DNA of 50,454 nucleotides from an uncultured Treponema sp. (GTDB lineage Bacteria; Spirochaetota; Spirochaetia; Treponematales; Treponemataceae): NCBI GenBank assembly GCA_938039145.1, contig CALHVG010000017.1, positions 1 through 50,454 of the forward strand. Direction: 5' to 3'. The position numbers and the translations under genes are program-made. Below are positions 24,993 through 33,839 of this stretch, one piece after another; within the stretch, counting starts at the first letter, position 1, and each line of letters begins with the position of its first letter. Below the pieces are notes generated by a model. That model was not told the DNA's origin. It saw only the letters and a program-made list of their open reading frames with translations, and made no database searches.

Positions 24993-25388
24993 TCAGTTCG
25001 GTCTGTGTTTTTGGGGAATCCTGTCGATTCCTATTTGCGCAAGTTTCTTGAATGCGCCTGAAAGCTTCACGGCTCCTGCGCTGTCGTAAATCGAAAGAAT
25101 TTCCGAAAAAACGGCGTACGCTTTGTTGTATTTTCTCTGTTTTAAGTACATATGCCCCAATTCGTAGCGGGCTTCGATGTAGAGGTTTGCGTCAGTGCCG
25201 TATTTTTCGATGACGGCGTTGTAGCAGATTTCCGCGGCTTTGTAATTTCCTAAGTCAAATGCATCCTGTCCCATCTGGATAAGCTGTGTTGCGGTGGCGT
25301 TTTCCGGAATGGAAGGCATTGAAGAACATGAGACGAATAATATCGGCAAAAAAAATACGCATAGAACAGTTGTTAGTGCTTTTGTCAT
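24993..25388 (-). CDS. TPR-containing lipoprotein
   Basis: A 131-residue predicted lipoprotein: leader ending LFVSC (cysteine about residue 21), followed by about two tetratricopeptide-like helical repeats such as GQDAFDLGNYKAAEICYNAVIEKYG and EARYELGHMYLKQRKYNKAYAVFSEIL. TPR proteins scaffold protein contacts. Its size and position suggest a small periplasmic assembly or envelope factor; the partner is unknown. It is the last of three minus-strand genes, 27 bases downstream of the XRE-cupin regulator, and is probably in that operon. A TATAAA-like box lies close to the start, so an internal promoter is possible. Confidence 0.75.
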   Translation of the reverse strand: MTKALTTVLCVFFLPILFVSCSSMPSIPENATATQLIQMGQDAFDLGNYKAAEICYNAVIEKYGTDANLYIEARYELGHMYLKQRKYNKAYAVFSEILSIYDSAGAVKLSGAFKKLAQIGIDRIPQKHRPN

Positions 25389-25415
25389 AATGCGGACAGT
25401 TTATATTTTATGCGT

Positions 25416-26024
25416 CTATTTGTCTACAAAGCGCTGCGGCGGAGTTACAGTCCAAACGGCTTCCATAGGTTCGTCCGTGTTGTTTTCAATGATGTGGGGC
25501 GAACTTGCAGGAAACGAAACGCTGTCGCCGGAACGCAAAATGTATTCGTTTTCTTCGTGATTAAGCGTACATTCGCCTTTTAGAATCAGTCCGAATTCGT
25601 GTCCGATGTGCCCGTATGAACCTCGATTGGTGCGGCAATGCGGCGGAATTTTAAGCATATACGTTTCAAAGGAATTGTTCATGCTGTCTCCGGTGGACTT
25701 TGCGAGCTGTTCAAAAATTATTTTGTCTTCTTTGACGACCGCCCTTTCGTCGGCTCGGATAATATGCACCGGATGTTTTCGCCTGTATTCCTCAAACAGG
25801 AATTCAAGGTTTATGTCCAGGGCTTCCGCCAGCGCAAGGAGCGTGTCAATTGCAGGCGATACATGATTCCGTTCTATTTGGGAAACAAGGCTTTCGCTTA
25901 CGCCCGCGGCTTTTGCTATCATTTTCAGAGTGTAGCCTTTGTTTTCACGAACCGTACGAAGTTTTTCGCCGAACCGGACGGGTGTTTTTTTTACTGCCGG
26001 AAGTTCATTTTGCAAAGGTGTCAT
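25416..26024 (-). CDS. XRE-family regulator with C-terminal cupin domain
   Basis: A 202-residue transcription factor. Residues about 17-75 form an XRE helix-turn-helix (FGEKLRTVRENKGYTLKMIAKAAGVSESLVSQIERN). Residues about 125-195 form a small cupin beta-barrel (GHEFGLILKGECTLNHEENEYILRSGDSVSFPASSPHIIEN). This architecture matches the PuuR/SutR type, which senses a small metabolite through the cupin and controls nearby or polyamine and amino-acid genes. The effector here is unknown. The gene overlaps the upstream 361-residue gene by 20 bases, so it is translationally coupled to it and its targets may include its own operon. Confidence 0.85.
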   Translation of the reverse strand: MTPLQNELPAVKKTPVRFGEKLRTVRENKGYTLKMIAKAAGVSESLVSQIERNHVSPAIDTLLALAEALDINLEFLFEEYRRKHPVHIIRADERAVVKEDKIIFEQLAKSTGDSMNNSFETYMLKIPPHCRTNRGSYGHIGHEFGLILKGECTLNHEENEYILRSGDSVSFPASSPHIIENNTDEPMEAVWTVTPPQRFVDK

Positions 26025-27090
26025 TGCTCTGCTTCTCCTTGTTCAGTTCCGTCACGAATTTTATAAAGTAGTCTTCGAGCGTTTGGTGCGGCCCTGAAAG
26101 ATTCATTCTTGCTCTTGCACGGGCGTTATCCCGCCGGATTGTGTAAAGCGAATAGAAATCTCTGTAGCCCAGTCCCGCATCGGCTTTTATATGCTCGTCA
26201 AGGAACGAAGAAACTTCGTCCCGGTTTATTGCGGATATTCCTCTTGTTCTAAGGATTGAACGAAGATGCAGAATCTGTTCATGCGATATTCCGAAAAGGA
26301 ATTCTTCCATCGCTTGAGCCACGTTCGGGTCGCCCATTTTTTGCTTTATAAAATGAATCCACTGGTCGTCCATCTGTATGGACATTAGAAGAAGTTCGCT
26401 TGTTCCTACCATAGTTCCGAACGCAGGCGCAAGTTTGCGTCTTGCATTCCAAACTGTTTGCAGAACGGGCGCAACGGATTCGATGGTTTGGTCGTTCCTG
26501 TATTCCCATAAAAGAAGAAGAGACATTGCCCATTCCCTGCGGAATTCCATCGGCTGGGCGTTGTCGTTTATCAGGTTAAGGTAAACGTCTTCCGCCATCA
26601 GAGTGAACATCATAGTGATTGTTTCAAGCTGCAGCGCGTCCGTGAGTTTTTCGGGCGCGCCGACGTTTTTGCTTATATTTGTAAAGGACGAAAACGTATG
26701 TATCTTGGATGCGATGTAGCCTTTTCCGAGGGTAGCTTTTGAAGGAAGCTGCAATGTCGTGTCGCCGGAATTTTGGTGCTGTATAAGCGCGTCTATTAAA
26801 AGCTGGGGCGTTCTGATTCCGCCTGCAATGTCGTGCCGTTCAAGCAGCGAAGGAAATCGCGCTATGGATTTTGCTAAAAGGCTCAAGTCTTTCAGGCGTG
26901 TTTCAAAAATCGGAACTCTTTCCGGTTGGTTCTGCTTTACATAGCACAAAAGTTCGTTGTACAAAATTTTTTCTTTTGGAGTAAGTACGCTGAATTCGTC
27001 GTCGGAACTTACCGATTTTGTATCCTGACTGTCATAAAATTGGGAAATGTCTACCTGCGAAAATTCAAGTTCATTGGAGTTCATAATCAT
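26005..27090 (-). CDS. conserved spirochaete-like protein of unknown function
   Basis: A 361-residue soluble, largely helical protein; I cannot assign it to a family. Visible features are a charged N-terminus, leucine-rich helices, a YLNLINDNAQPMEFRREWAMSLLLLWEYR segment and a basic RRDNARARARMN stretch near the C-terminus. No nucleotide-binding or catalytic motif is seen. Start codons ATG at 27090 and 27084 are both possible, and TATAAT lies about 11 bases upstream. It overlaps the XRE-cupin regulator downstream, which may act on it. Because it is first in a three-gene operon with a TPR lipoprotein, a stress or envelope role is a guess only. Confidence 0.65.
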   Translation of the reverse strand: MIMNSNELEFSQVDISQFYDSQDTKSVSSDDEFSVLTPKEKILYNELLCYVKQNQPERVPIFETRLKDLSLLAKSIARFPSLLERHDIAGGIRTPQLLIDALIQHQNSGDTTLQLPSKATLGKGYIASKIHTFSSFTNISKNVGAPEKLTDALQLETITMMFTLMAEDVYLNLINDNAQPMEFRREWAMSLLLLWEYRNDQTIESVAPVLQTVWNARRKLAPAFGTMVGTSELLLMSIQMDDQWIHFIKQKMGDPNVAQAMEEFLFGISHEQILHLRSILRTRGISAINRDEVSSFLDEHIKADAGLGYRDFYSLYTIRRDNARARARMNLSGPHQTLEDYFIKFVTELNKEKQSNDTFAK

Positions 27091-27166
27091 CTGTTATTTC
27101 GATTATACAATGCAAATGAATAGATTTTCAATGGAATATTTATTCTTTTGCGCCGATAATAAAATC

Positions 27167-27427
27167 ATGAAAAAGAAGCTTTTTTTCTGTGCTGCAATTT
27201 TTTTTCTTGTTGTTGTTTTTTTAGCTGCGGAAAATCCGCTTTTGCTCGGAAAATCCGATATCCGCCCCGCTTCTAAGTTCAATAAAACTTCCGATAAAAT
27301 CGAAGAATGCAATATTTCTATACGGAACAAAAACGGACTTGATTCCGCAAGGCTTTCCGAATCCGCAAAATCCATTAATGCAAAAAAAATGGAACTTAAT
27401 TCCATTTTTACGCAGTCCGGAATGTAA
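27167..27427 (+). CDS. small exported protein
   Basis: An 86-residue protein with a clear Sec signal peptide (basic MKKK, hydrophobic core, likely cleavage after FLAA). A short polar mature part has no cysteine and no recognised motif. The start at 27167 is set by GATAAT (27155-27160), six bases before the ATG, with no ribosome-binding site: a leaderless pattern. It lies 20 bases upstream of the VWA-domain gene on the same strand and may be co-transcribed with it. Divergent to the minus-strand operon starting at 27090. Confidence 0.6.
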   Translation: MKKKLFFCAAIFFLVVVFLAAENPLLLGKSDIRPASKFNKTSDKIEECNISIRNKNGLDSARLSESAKSINAKKMELNSIFTQSGM

Positions 27428-27447
27428 GTGTGTTTTTCGGGGATTTT

Positions 27448-28728
27448 ATGAAAAAAAGTTTCCTGTTTTTGCTTGCGGTTTTGCCTTCGGGCTTAGCTTT
27501 TTCGCAAAACAATCTGCTTGTAAAACCCGAGGATTTGCGCCTTGTTCCCGAAACGGCTCAGCAGGGAGCGGAACTCGGAGACTTTCAGGAAATCAAGGGC
27601 TATCATCTTTTTATACGGAAAATTCCCGGTCTTGAGTCTGTGATGCTTACTGAAACCACAAAAGACCCGTCCGGCGAGGCGGATAATTATGCCTACCGTG
27701 CGTTGGAACACAATGATGTGAACGGAGACGAAGTTCGATTTTTGAACGGAAAAGTTTTGGATTCCGTGCATTCCAAGTTCAGCCTTGTGGATTCGACAGC
27801 CGAAAGCGACGGAAAATTCGGCGAGGCGTTTCATATTTACATTCCAAGCACGATTCAGTTCGGCTATCCGTGGACACGGAACGGAACTTTGAGCATCGGA
27901 AAAGGAACGTTCGTGAATATCCGTGCGTTTTCAAAAAAATATGCCGATTATTCAGGCGATTTTTTTGACAATCCGTATATGTTCAATCTTGGAAAAGAAA
28001 AAAGCGAACCGGTAGCAAAGTCGGAAAACAAAAACGCTTTGGAAAAAGCAAAAAATTCCATCGCTTTCGAACCGCCTTCTGAATTTTTTTTCGATGGAAT
28101 TCCCTTTCTTACGGACGATTACAATCCCATCGCATCTGTAAAATTTGCCGAGATAGCGAATAAAATCGTCTATTCAAAAGGTCCTTCCTCAATCATCGAT
28201 GACATAATTGACACTCTTTTGGAAATTGAGCCTAAAGACAAGGTTGATGCGGTTTTTGTGGTTGACGCAACGGGAAGTATGAAAGACGACATTGAAACAA
28301 TCAGGCAGGGGCTTATTCCTCGCCTTTCGACATTGTGCCGCACGTTCGGTTCTTTGCGGCTTGGGCTGCTTTTGTACAGAGATTACGGAAGCAATTTTCG
28401 GTACAGGGATATGCCCGTTAAATTTTTTGATTTTACGAGCGATGCGGCGATTTTTGCCAAAAATCTGAATGGTTTTTATATCCGGGGGAACGAGGGCGGC
28501 GACATTCCTGAAGCCGTGTACGAAGGCCTTTACGGGGCGTTGACCTTATACTGCTGGAAAGGAGATTCCGTGAAAAAAATAATTCTTATAGGCGATGCCG
28601 AGCCGCATCCTGTTCCCAGGGGAAGCGGAAAATACACGAAGGAACTTGTCGAAATCACGGCGAATGAAAAAGGCGTTTCGATAACTGCCATAATCACACC
28701 GGACGAAAAATCCCGCCGAGGACGATAG
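27448..28728 (+). CDS. exported VWA-domain protein
   Basis: A 426-residue protein with a signal peptide ending near LAFSQ. The N-terminal half is a beta-rich region with no named domain. The C-terminal half (about 260-420) is a von Willebrand A fold with the MIDAS-type start VVDATGSMKDDI and a later IYIRGNEGGDIPEAVYEGLYGAL segment, in which the DxTGS metal-binding triad is partly kept. VWA proteins bind ligands through a divalent metal, so a periplasmic or surface binding role is likely. CGGGGA precedes the ATG at 27448. It follows the small exported protein in the same orientation. Confidence 0.75.
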   Translation: MKKSFLFLLAVLPSGLAFSQNNLLVKPEDLRLVPETAQQGAELGDFQEIKGYHLFIRKIPGLESVMLTETTKDPSGEADNYAYRALEHNDVNGDEVRFLNGKVLDSVHSKFSLVDSTAESDGKFGEAFHIYIPSTIQFGYPWTRNGTLSIGKGTFVNIRAFSKKYADYSGDFFDNPYMFNLGKEKSEPVAKSENKNALEKAKNSIAFEPPSEFFFDGIPFLTDDYNPIASVKFAEIANKIVYSKGPSSIIDDIIDTLLEIEPKDKVDAVFVVDATGSMKDDIETIRQGLIPRLSTLCRTFGSLRLGLLLYRDYGSNFRYRDMPVKFFDFTSDAAIFAKNLNGFYIRGNEGGDIPEAVYEGLYGALTLYCWKGDSVKKIILIGDAEPHPVPRGSGKYTKELVEITANEKGVSITAIITPDEKSRRGR

Positions 28729-28765
28729 TTTTATTTAAAATTGCAATCTATTTTTGCCGTCCGTG

Positions 28766-28795
28766 TTGAACAAGAATCCAATATAATTGTATAAT
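28766..28795 (+). promoter_or_regulatory. promoter of citrate synthase
   Basis: TTGAAC (28766-28771) and TATAAT (28790-28795) with 18-bp spacing. A second TATAAT overlaps at 28782-28787. An AT-rich leader of about 60 bases ends in TAGGAG before the ATG. Confidence 0.6.
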
Positions 28796-28860
28796 TATAA
28801 AAATCAATATAAAGAGATGAATAAATATACATTTTTATACGTCTTTAGGAGATTTGAGTT

Positions 28861-30222
28861 ATGAACACTAAACTTTCGGCAAAAATGCTGGGAAAACTTT
28901 CCAATCTTGCCATATTGAACGACCCGATAGACCCTTCTTTGTATGAAAAATATGACGTAAAGCGTGGACTTAGAAATTCCAACGGAACGGGCGTTCTTGT
29001 CGGGCTTACAAGAATAGGTGATGTTGTCGGCTACGAGATTTCGTCTAACGGAGAAAAAATTCCCGTTCCGGGGCGGCTTATTTACAGAGGCTACGATGTA
29101 GTGGACTTGATTAAGGATGCCGAAAAAAACGACCAGTTCTGTTTTGAGCAGTGCGCATATCTTCTTTTGATGGGCGAGCTTCCAACCCAAGAGGAACTTG
29201 ATGTGTTCCGTGAATACCTGGGTTCGTTCCGGGCATTGCCGCCTAATTTTACTGAAGACATGATAATGAAAGCTCCGTCTGCCGACATAATGAACAAACT
29301 TGCGCGAGGCGTTCTGGCTTCCTATTCCTATGACAAAAATCCTGAAGACAGAAGCGTTCCCAACATAATGAAGCAGTGTGTGTCATTGATTTCAAGGTTT
29401 TCTACACTTGCGGCATACGGCTATCAGGCAAAACTGCGCTACTATGACAACAAGTCCATGTTCATTCATAATCCTAAGCCGGAACTTTCGACGGCGGAAA
29501 ACTTTTTGCGTCTTATCCGACCCGACAAGACTTATTCCAAACTTGAGGCGGAAATTCTTGACCTTGCGCTTATACTTCATGCGGAACACGGAGGCGGAAA
29601 CAATTCATCTTTGGTCGTGCATGTGGTTTCTTCAACTGACACGGACACGTATTCTGCGATTGCGGCGGCGGTTGGTTCTCTGAAAGGAAGTCGCCACGGA
29701 GGAGCGAACATAAAAGTTGTCCAGATGATGGATGAAATAAAGGCGAACGTAAAAGATTGGTCGGACGAAAATGCGGTCAAGGACTATCTGTATAAAATCG
29801 CAAAAAAAGAAGCGTTCGACGGAAGCGGAAAGATTTACGGCATGGGTCATGCGGTCTACACGATAAGCGACCCCCGCGCGATTCTTCTAAGGGAAAAGGC
29901 TGAGCAGCTTGCCAAGGTAAAAGGCTTTTCCGATGAGTTCATGCTTTACAGAACAATCGAGGAACTTGCTCCTGAAATCGTGATGGAAGTCCATAACTCA
30001 AAAAAGAGAATTTGTGCAAATCTCGATTTGTATTCGGGTTTTGTGTATTCCATGCTGAATATTCCTAGGGAACTTTTTACGCCTCTTTTTGCCATTGCCC
30101 GAATCGCAGGCTGGTCTGCGCACAGAATCGAGGAGGTCGTGGCAGGCGGAAGAATCTATCGTCCGGCGTATAAAAATGTTTGCGAAGAACGACCGTACAT
30201 TCCGCTCGATGAACGAAAATAG
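28861..30222 (+). CDS. gltA: citrate synthase
   Basis: A 453-residue enzyme condensing oxaloacetate and acetyl-CoA into citrate. The catalytic His regions are present as LHAEHGGGNNSS and GSRHGGAN, followed by GMGHAVY and the late NLDLYSGFVYSML catalytic Asp region. The length and inserts fit the longer type found in many anaerobes. A methylcitrate role cannot be excluded, but no prp genes are near. TTTAGGAG precedes the ATG. The next gene starts 11 bases later, suggesting co-transcription with the pseudouridine synthase, which is otherwise unrelated. In a fermentative spirochaete it probably feeds 2-oxoglutarate and glutamate synthesis. Confidence 0.92.
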   Translation: MNTKLSAKMLGKLSNLAILNDPIDPSLYEKYDVKRGLRNSNGTGVLVGLTRIGDVVGYEISSNGEKIPVPGRLIYRGYDVVDLIKDAEKNDQFCFEQCAYLLLMGELPTQEELDVFREYLGSFRALPPNFTEDMIMKAPSADIMNKLARGVLASYSYDKNPEDRSVPNIMKQCVSLISRFSTLAAYGYQAKLRYYDNKSMFIHNPKPELSTAENFLRLIRPDKTYSKLEAEILDLALILHAEHGGGNNSSLVVHVVSSTDTDTYSAIAAAVGSLKGSRHGGANIKVVQMMDEIKANVKDWSDENAVKDYLYKIAKKEAFDGSGKIYGMGHAVYTISDPRAILLREKAEQLAKVKGFSDEFMLYRTIEELAPEIVMEVHNSKKRICANLDLYSGFVYSMLNIPRELFTPLFAIARIAGWSAHRIEEVVAGGRIYRPAYKNVCEERPYIPLDERK

Positions 30223-30233
30223 GATTTTGAAAT

Positions 30234-30983
30234 ATGAGTTCAGAAAGAATCGACAAAGTTTTTTCCCACGAGGGATTTGGCAGCCGAAAAGCGATAAAAA
30301 AACTCCTGAAAATTTCTGATGTTACTGTCAACGGAACAAGAATTCAGGATCCGGGATTTTGCGTAAATACCGATTCCGACGAAATCGCCGTAGACGGAAA
30401 ACCAATCGCTTTCCGAAAGAATTTTTACATCATGATGAACAAGCCCGTCGACGTGGTAAGTTCAAACAAAGACGGACTTCACAGAACGGTTTTCGATTTG
30501 CTGGACGGACGTTTCCATACTCCATATCTTGAAGAAAATCTGCATTTGGTCGGAAGGCTTGACATCGACACGGAAGGGCTTCTTCTTTTTACGACGGACG
30601 GCTCTCTTACCCACAGGATTACAAGTCCAAAAACTCATTTTCCAAAATCGTATTTTGTGACTTTGCAAAATGAAGAGAACGCCGAACGAAGGGAGCGTAT
30701 AACCAAGATTTTTGCAGAAGGAATGACGATTCCGCCCGAAGGAAAAGAACTTGCAGCTTCGCTTAAACCCGCTGAACTTGAATGGAAAGACGGAAAAAAT
30801 TGCATACTTACGATAAGCGAAGGAAAATTCCATCAGGTAAAACGAATGTTTCTTGAAGTCGGGAATGAGGTCGCATATCTGAAGCGGATTTCAATCGGGC
30901 CGCTTTTGCTTGACGAAAATCTTGCCGTCGGAGAATATCGGGAACTTACGCAGGAAGAAATTGATTCCCTGCTGAACGGCTAA
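30234..30983 (+). CDS. rRNA pseudouridine synthase (RsuA/RluB family)
   Basis: A 249-residue enzyme: an S4 RNA-binding domain (about residues 3-60, ERIDKVFSHEGFGSRKAIKKLL) followed by the RsuA/RluB catalytic domain with MNKPVDVVSSNKD and the active-site motif GRLDIDTEGLLL, where the aspartate is the catalytic residue. The family converts specific uridines in 16S or 23S rRNA to pseudouridine. The size is closer to RsuA (16S position 516) than to RluB, but the target is not certain. A weak AGGA lies before the ATG. It follows gltA closely, and fhs starts 44 bases downstream. Confidence 0.85.
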   Translation: MSSERIDKVFSHEGFGSRKAIKKLLKISDVTVNGTRIQDPGFCVNTDSDEIAVDGKPIAFRKNFYIMMNKPVDVVSSNKDGLHRTVFDLLDGRFHTPYLEENLHLVGRLDIDTEGLLLFTTDGSLTHRITSPKTHFPKSYFVTLQNEENAERRERITKIFAEGMTIPPEGKELAASLKPAELEWKDGKNCILTISEGKFHQVKRMFLEVGNEVAYLKRISIGPLLLDENLAVGEYRELTQEEIDSLLNG

Positions 30984-31027
30984 TTTTTTAATCATAAAGG
31001 CGTTTTCGAAAATGCCGGGAGTGTTAA

Positions 31028-32707
31028 TTGACGGACATTGAAATTGCACAGAAAAATGTCATGGCGAACATCGGTGAAGTCGCGGCAAAACTCAACATAA
31101 AATCAGATGAACTTGAATTTTTTGGACCTTACAAGGCAAAACTTACGATGAAAAAACTTCGAGAGTTTCTTTCTGCAAGTGATTCTCAGAAAAAAGGAAA
31201 ACTGATTCTTGTCACGGCTATAACGCCCACGTCCGCAGGAGAAGGAAAGTCCACGGTTTCGATAGGACTTGGCGACGGACTTAGGAAAATCGGGAAAAAC
31301 GCAGTGATAGCGTTGCGTGAGCCTTCGCTCGGTCCTTGCTTTGGCGTGAAAGGCGGAGCTTGCGGCGGCGGATATGCCCAGATAGTCCCGATGGAGGATA
31401 TAAATCTTCATTTTACGGGCGACATCCACGCAATTTCTGTAGCGAACAATTTGATTGCGGCGCTTATCGACAACCACATTCAGCAGGGAAACGAACTTGG
31501 CATAGACCCAAGGAGCATAACGTGGAAACGTTGCCTTGATTTGAACGACCGCCAGCTTAGAAATGTGGTGGACGGGCTTGGAAGCCGTGTTGACGGAACT
31601 CCACGGGAAGACCATTTTCAAATCACGGTCGCCTCGGAAATAATGGCCATAGTCTGCCTCAGCCGTTCGATTTCGGAACTGAAAGAAAGAATTTCAAAAA
31701 TAATAATAGGAAAAAATTACAGAAAAGAAAATGTGTGTTTCGGTGAACTAAAATGTACCGGCGCGGTGGCGGCTCTTTTGAAAGATGCGATAAGACCGAA
31801 CATCGTGCAGACTTTGGAAAAAACTCCGGTTTTTGTTCATGGCGGACCTTTTGCGAATATAGCGCATGGCTGCAATTCTATAAATGCCACGTTAAGCGCG
31901 CTGGCTGCGGGCGACTATGTTGTAACTGAGGCGGGATTCGCTGCCGACCTTGGAGCGGAAAAGTTCATGGACATAAAATGCCGTGTTTCCGGGATAAAGC
32001 CCAGCGCAGTTGTAATAGTGGCTACAATCCGTGCCTTGAAAATGCATGGCGGCCTTGAAAAATCGGAACTTTCAAAACCCGATGCGAAATCTCTTGAAAA
32101 AGGATTTTCCAATCTTAGGGCGCATATCCAAAACATCAAAAAATTCGGAGTTCCGTCCGTGGTTGCCGTGAACAGATTTTCAACGGACACTGACGAAGAA
32201 ATTGCCATTCTTAAAAAACTCTGCGAGGAAAGCGGCTCGGAAGCCGTTCTGTGCGAGGCTTGGGAAAAAGGCGGAGAAGGTGCTTCCGCCCTTGCAAAAG
32301 CCGTTTCGGATATCTGCGACAAGAACGACTCTTCGTTCCGTCCGCTTTATGAAGATTCTCTTTCTTTGGACAAGAAAATCGAAAAAATCGCCACGGAAAT
32401 TTACCGAGCTTCTTCCGTTGAATTTCAGGGAACATCGCTTAAGAAACTGAAGGAATTTGAAGCGCAAGGCTACGGAAATCTTCCCGTCTGCATGGCAAAA
32501 ACACAGAATTCCATAAGCCACGATCCGAAACTTGCCGGTTCGCCGGAAGGATATGTGTTCCCCGTTAAAGATGTTCAGCTGTATGCGGGGGCGGGATTTG
32601 TTGTGGCTTTTGCAGGCGAAATAATGACAATGCCCGGACTTCCGAAAATGCCGTCCGCATTGAACATAGACGTTGACGACGACGGAGTGATTTCCGGGCT
32701 TTTCTAA
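31028..32707 (+). CDS. fhs: formate-tetrahydrofolate ligase
   Basis: A 559-residue enzyme making 10-formyl-tetrahydrofolate from formate, ATP and tetrahydrofolate. The P-loop-like segment TAITPTSAGEGKST (about residues 66-79) and REPSLGPCFGVKGGACGGG are family hallmarks. VPMEDINLHFTGD and the C-terminal IMTMPGLPKMPSA are also present. The start is the TTG at 31028: the encoded DIEIAQ matches the usual N-terminus and GGGAG lies upstream, whereas the first ATG (31061) would cut this conserved part. The enzyme supports purine and formyl-Met synthesis and is also part of acetogenesis in some termite-gut treponemes. No other Wood-Ljungdahl genes are visible here. Confidence 0.94.
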   Translation: MTDIEIAQKNVMANIGEVAAKLNIKSDELEFFGPYKAKLTMKKLREFLSASDSQKKGKLILVTAITPTSAGEGKSTVSIGLGDGLRKIGKNAVIALREPSLGPCFGVKGGACGGGYAQIVPMEDINLHFTGDIHAISVANNLIAALIDNHIQQGNELGIDPRSITWKRCLDLNDRQLRNVVDGLGSRVDGTPREDHFQITVASEIMAIVCLSRSISELKERISKIIIGKNYRKENVCFGELKCTGAVAALLKDAIRPNIVQTLEKTPVFVHGGPFANIAHGCNSINATLSALAAGDYVVTEAGFAADLGAEKFMDIKCRVSGIKPSAVVIVATIRALKMHGGLEKSELSKPDAKSLEKGFSNLRAHIQNIKKFGVPSVVAVNRFSTDTDEEIAILKKLCEESGSEAVLCEAWEKGGEGASALAKAVSDICDKNDSSFRPLYEDSLSLDKKIEKIATEIYRASSVEFQGTSLKKLKEFEAQGYGNLPVCMAKTQNSISHDPKLAGSPEGYVFPVKDVQLYAGAGFVVAFAGEIMTMPGLPKMPSALNIDVDDDGVISGLF

Positions 32708-32799
32708 AACTTATGAAATTTTATACAGCTCCGGCAACTCAAAAATGTGCGTAAAGGCATTGTTTTTAGAAAGGATTTACTGTATTATATGCCAATCTT

Positions 32800-32873
32800 G
32801 ATCCTGTAGCTCAGTTGGATAGAGCATCCGCCTCCTAAGCGGAAGGTCGTGCGTTCGACTCGCATCCGGATCA
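32800..32873 (+). tRNA. tRNA-Arg (anticodon CCT)
   Basis: Acceptor GATCCTG/CCGGATC has one apparent T-C mismatch. The D arm is GCTCAGTTGGATAGAGC. The anticodon stem TCCGC/GCGGA carries loop CTCCTAA giving CCT, and the T arm is GTGCG-TTCGACT-CGCAT. The discriminator is A. It reads AGG codons. A TATTAT box lies shortly upstream. Confidence 0.92.
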
Positions 32874-32874
32874 T

Positions 32875-32908
32875 AAAAAAGACCGTTCCGCGCCGGACGG
32901 TCTTTTTT
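32875..32908. terminator. bidirectional terminator between tRNA-Arg and the MBL gene
   Basis: AAAAAAGACCGTTC and GGACGGTCTTTTTT form a strong stem with T runs on both strands, serving tRNA-Arg and the convergent minus-strand hydrolase gene. Confidence 0.9.
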
Positions 32909-32911
32909 ATT

Positions 32912-33751
32912 TTAGAAATCGTAATAGATTCCTCTTTTTGCAAGTCCCATGAATCCGTCGGGAGTTGCATCGAAATTTTCCATTCTGTCGCCGTAATGGC
33001 AAAGAAGCATTTTTTTCTTTACGTCCGCGGGAAGGGTTTTGAGGTTTTCGTAATACGCATGAACCGCGCTTGGAATAAAACTGCAGTCGTGGAAAATATG
33101 TTCGATTTTGTATGAGCTTAGAAGCCATTCAAGCAGGGGAAAATCAAATTTTGTGTCTCCGGTGAAAATTATCTTTTCGTCTATAAGAAGCCCCACCGAA
33201 TACATTCCGGTTTTCCAGTTGTTTTTTTCGACAAATTCATGCTTTGTCCTGAAAAGTTTTAAGTTCAGATTTCCAATGTCAACGTTCATAAAAGGTCTTG
33301 GCGCCCCTTTTATGGGAATCGGTTTTATTTGGTCAAAGTAGTCTTCAATTTTCATTTTTTGACGAACATTTTCTTCGCCCCTAAGCCCAAGTCCGCCTTT
33401 CAGTGTGTTTTTCCAAAGCGATTTTTTAAAACTGTCTTCAATTATCAGATTTATCTTTTTTTTGTAAAGATACATTCCGGAAAGCGCAAGTTCTTCAAGT
33501 CCGCCTATGTGATCCGAATGTGCGTGGGTTATGAGAATATTTCTGATTTCTCTAAGGCTTGTGTTAAAATTATTGAACGAAAGCGGACACAGCGTTCCTA
33601 TATCGACAAGAACGTGCTCGTTCCCTTTTATTATGAGAATATTGTTATCGTAAAGTCTCTTTGTAAATGCGTTCCCGGTACCAAGAAAAAAAACGCTTAG
33701 CTGCCCTTGGTTGGTGAACTCTATTTTGGAATCAAACTCTCTTGTCTGCAT
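32912..33751 (-). CDS. metallo-beta-lactamase-fold hydrolase
   Basis: A 279-residue MBL-fold protein. The metal-binding motif THAHSDHIGG is near residue 76, FTGDTKFD lies near residue 200, and a late LLCHYGD could give the last ligand. The family spans phosphodiesterases, RNases and thioesterases. The pattern LSVFFLGTGNAF at the N-terminus resembles the RNase Z/phosphodiesterase-like branch, but the exact substrate is open. The in-frame ATG at 33751 is chosen over the longer ORF start at 33778: TATAAT lies seven bases upstream of 33751 on the minus strand, indicating a leaderless message. It is divergent from the DTW-domain gene, and the two leaderless promoters share an 88-base gap. Confidence 0.8.
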   Translation of the reverse strand: MQTREFDSKIEFTNQGQLSVFFLGTGNAFTKRLYDNNILIIKGNEHVLVDIGTLCPLSFNNFNTSLREIRNILITHAHSDHIGGLEELALSGMYLYKKKINLIIEDSFKKSLWKNTLKGGLGLRGEENVRQKMKIEDYFDQIKPIPIKGAPRPFMNVDIGNLNLKLFRTKHEFVEKNNWKTGMYSVGLLIDEKIIFTGDTKFDFPLLEWLLSSYKIEHIFHDCSFIPSAVHAYYENLKTLPADVKKKMLLCHYGDRMENFDATPDGFMGLAKRGIYYDF

Positions 33752-33839
33752 TTCTGTAATTATATCAGAGCAAAGCAAAATGTAAAATCATTTATTTTGA
33801 AATTAGAAAAATTCTATTTATTTTGTTATAATTATTTTC
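33752..33839. promoter_or_regulatory. divergent leaderless promoter region (MBL gene / DTW gene)
   Basis: The 88 bases between the two start codons hold TATAAT on the plus strand (33827-33832), seven bases before the ATG at 33840. They also hold a TATAAT on the minus strand (complement of ATTATA, 33759-33764), seven bases before the ATG at 33751. Neither gene has a Shine-Dalgarno sequence. Confidence 0.7.
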
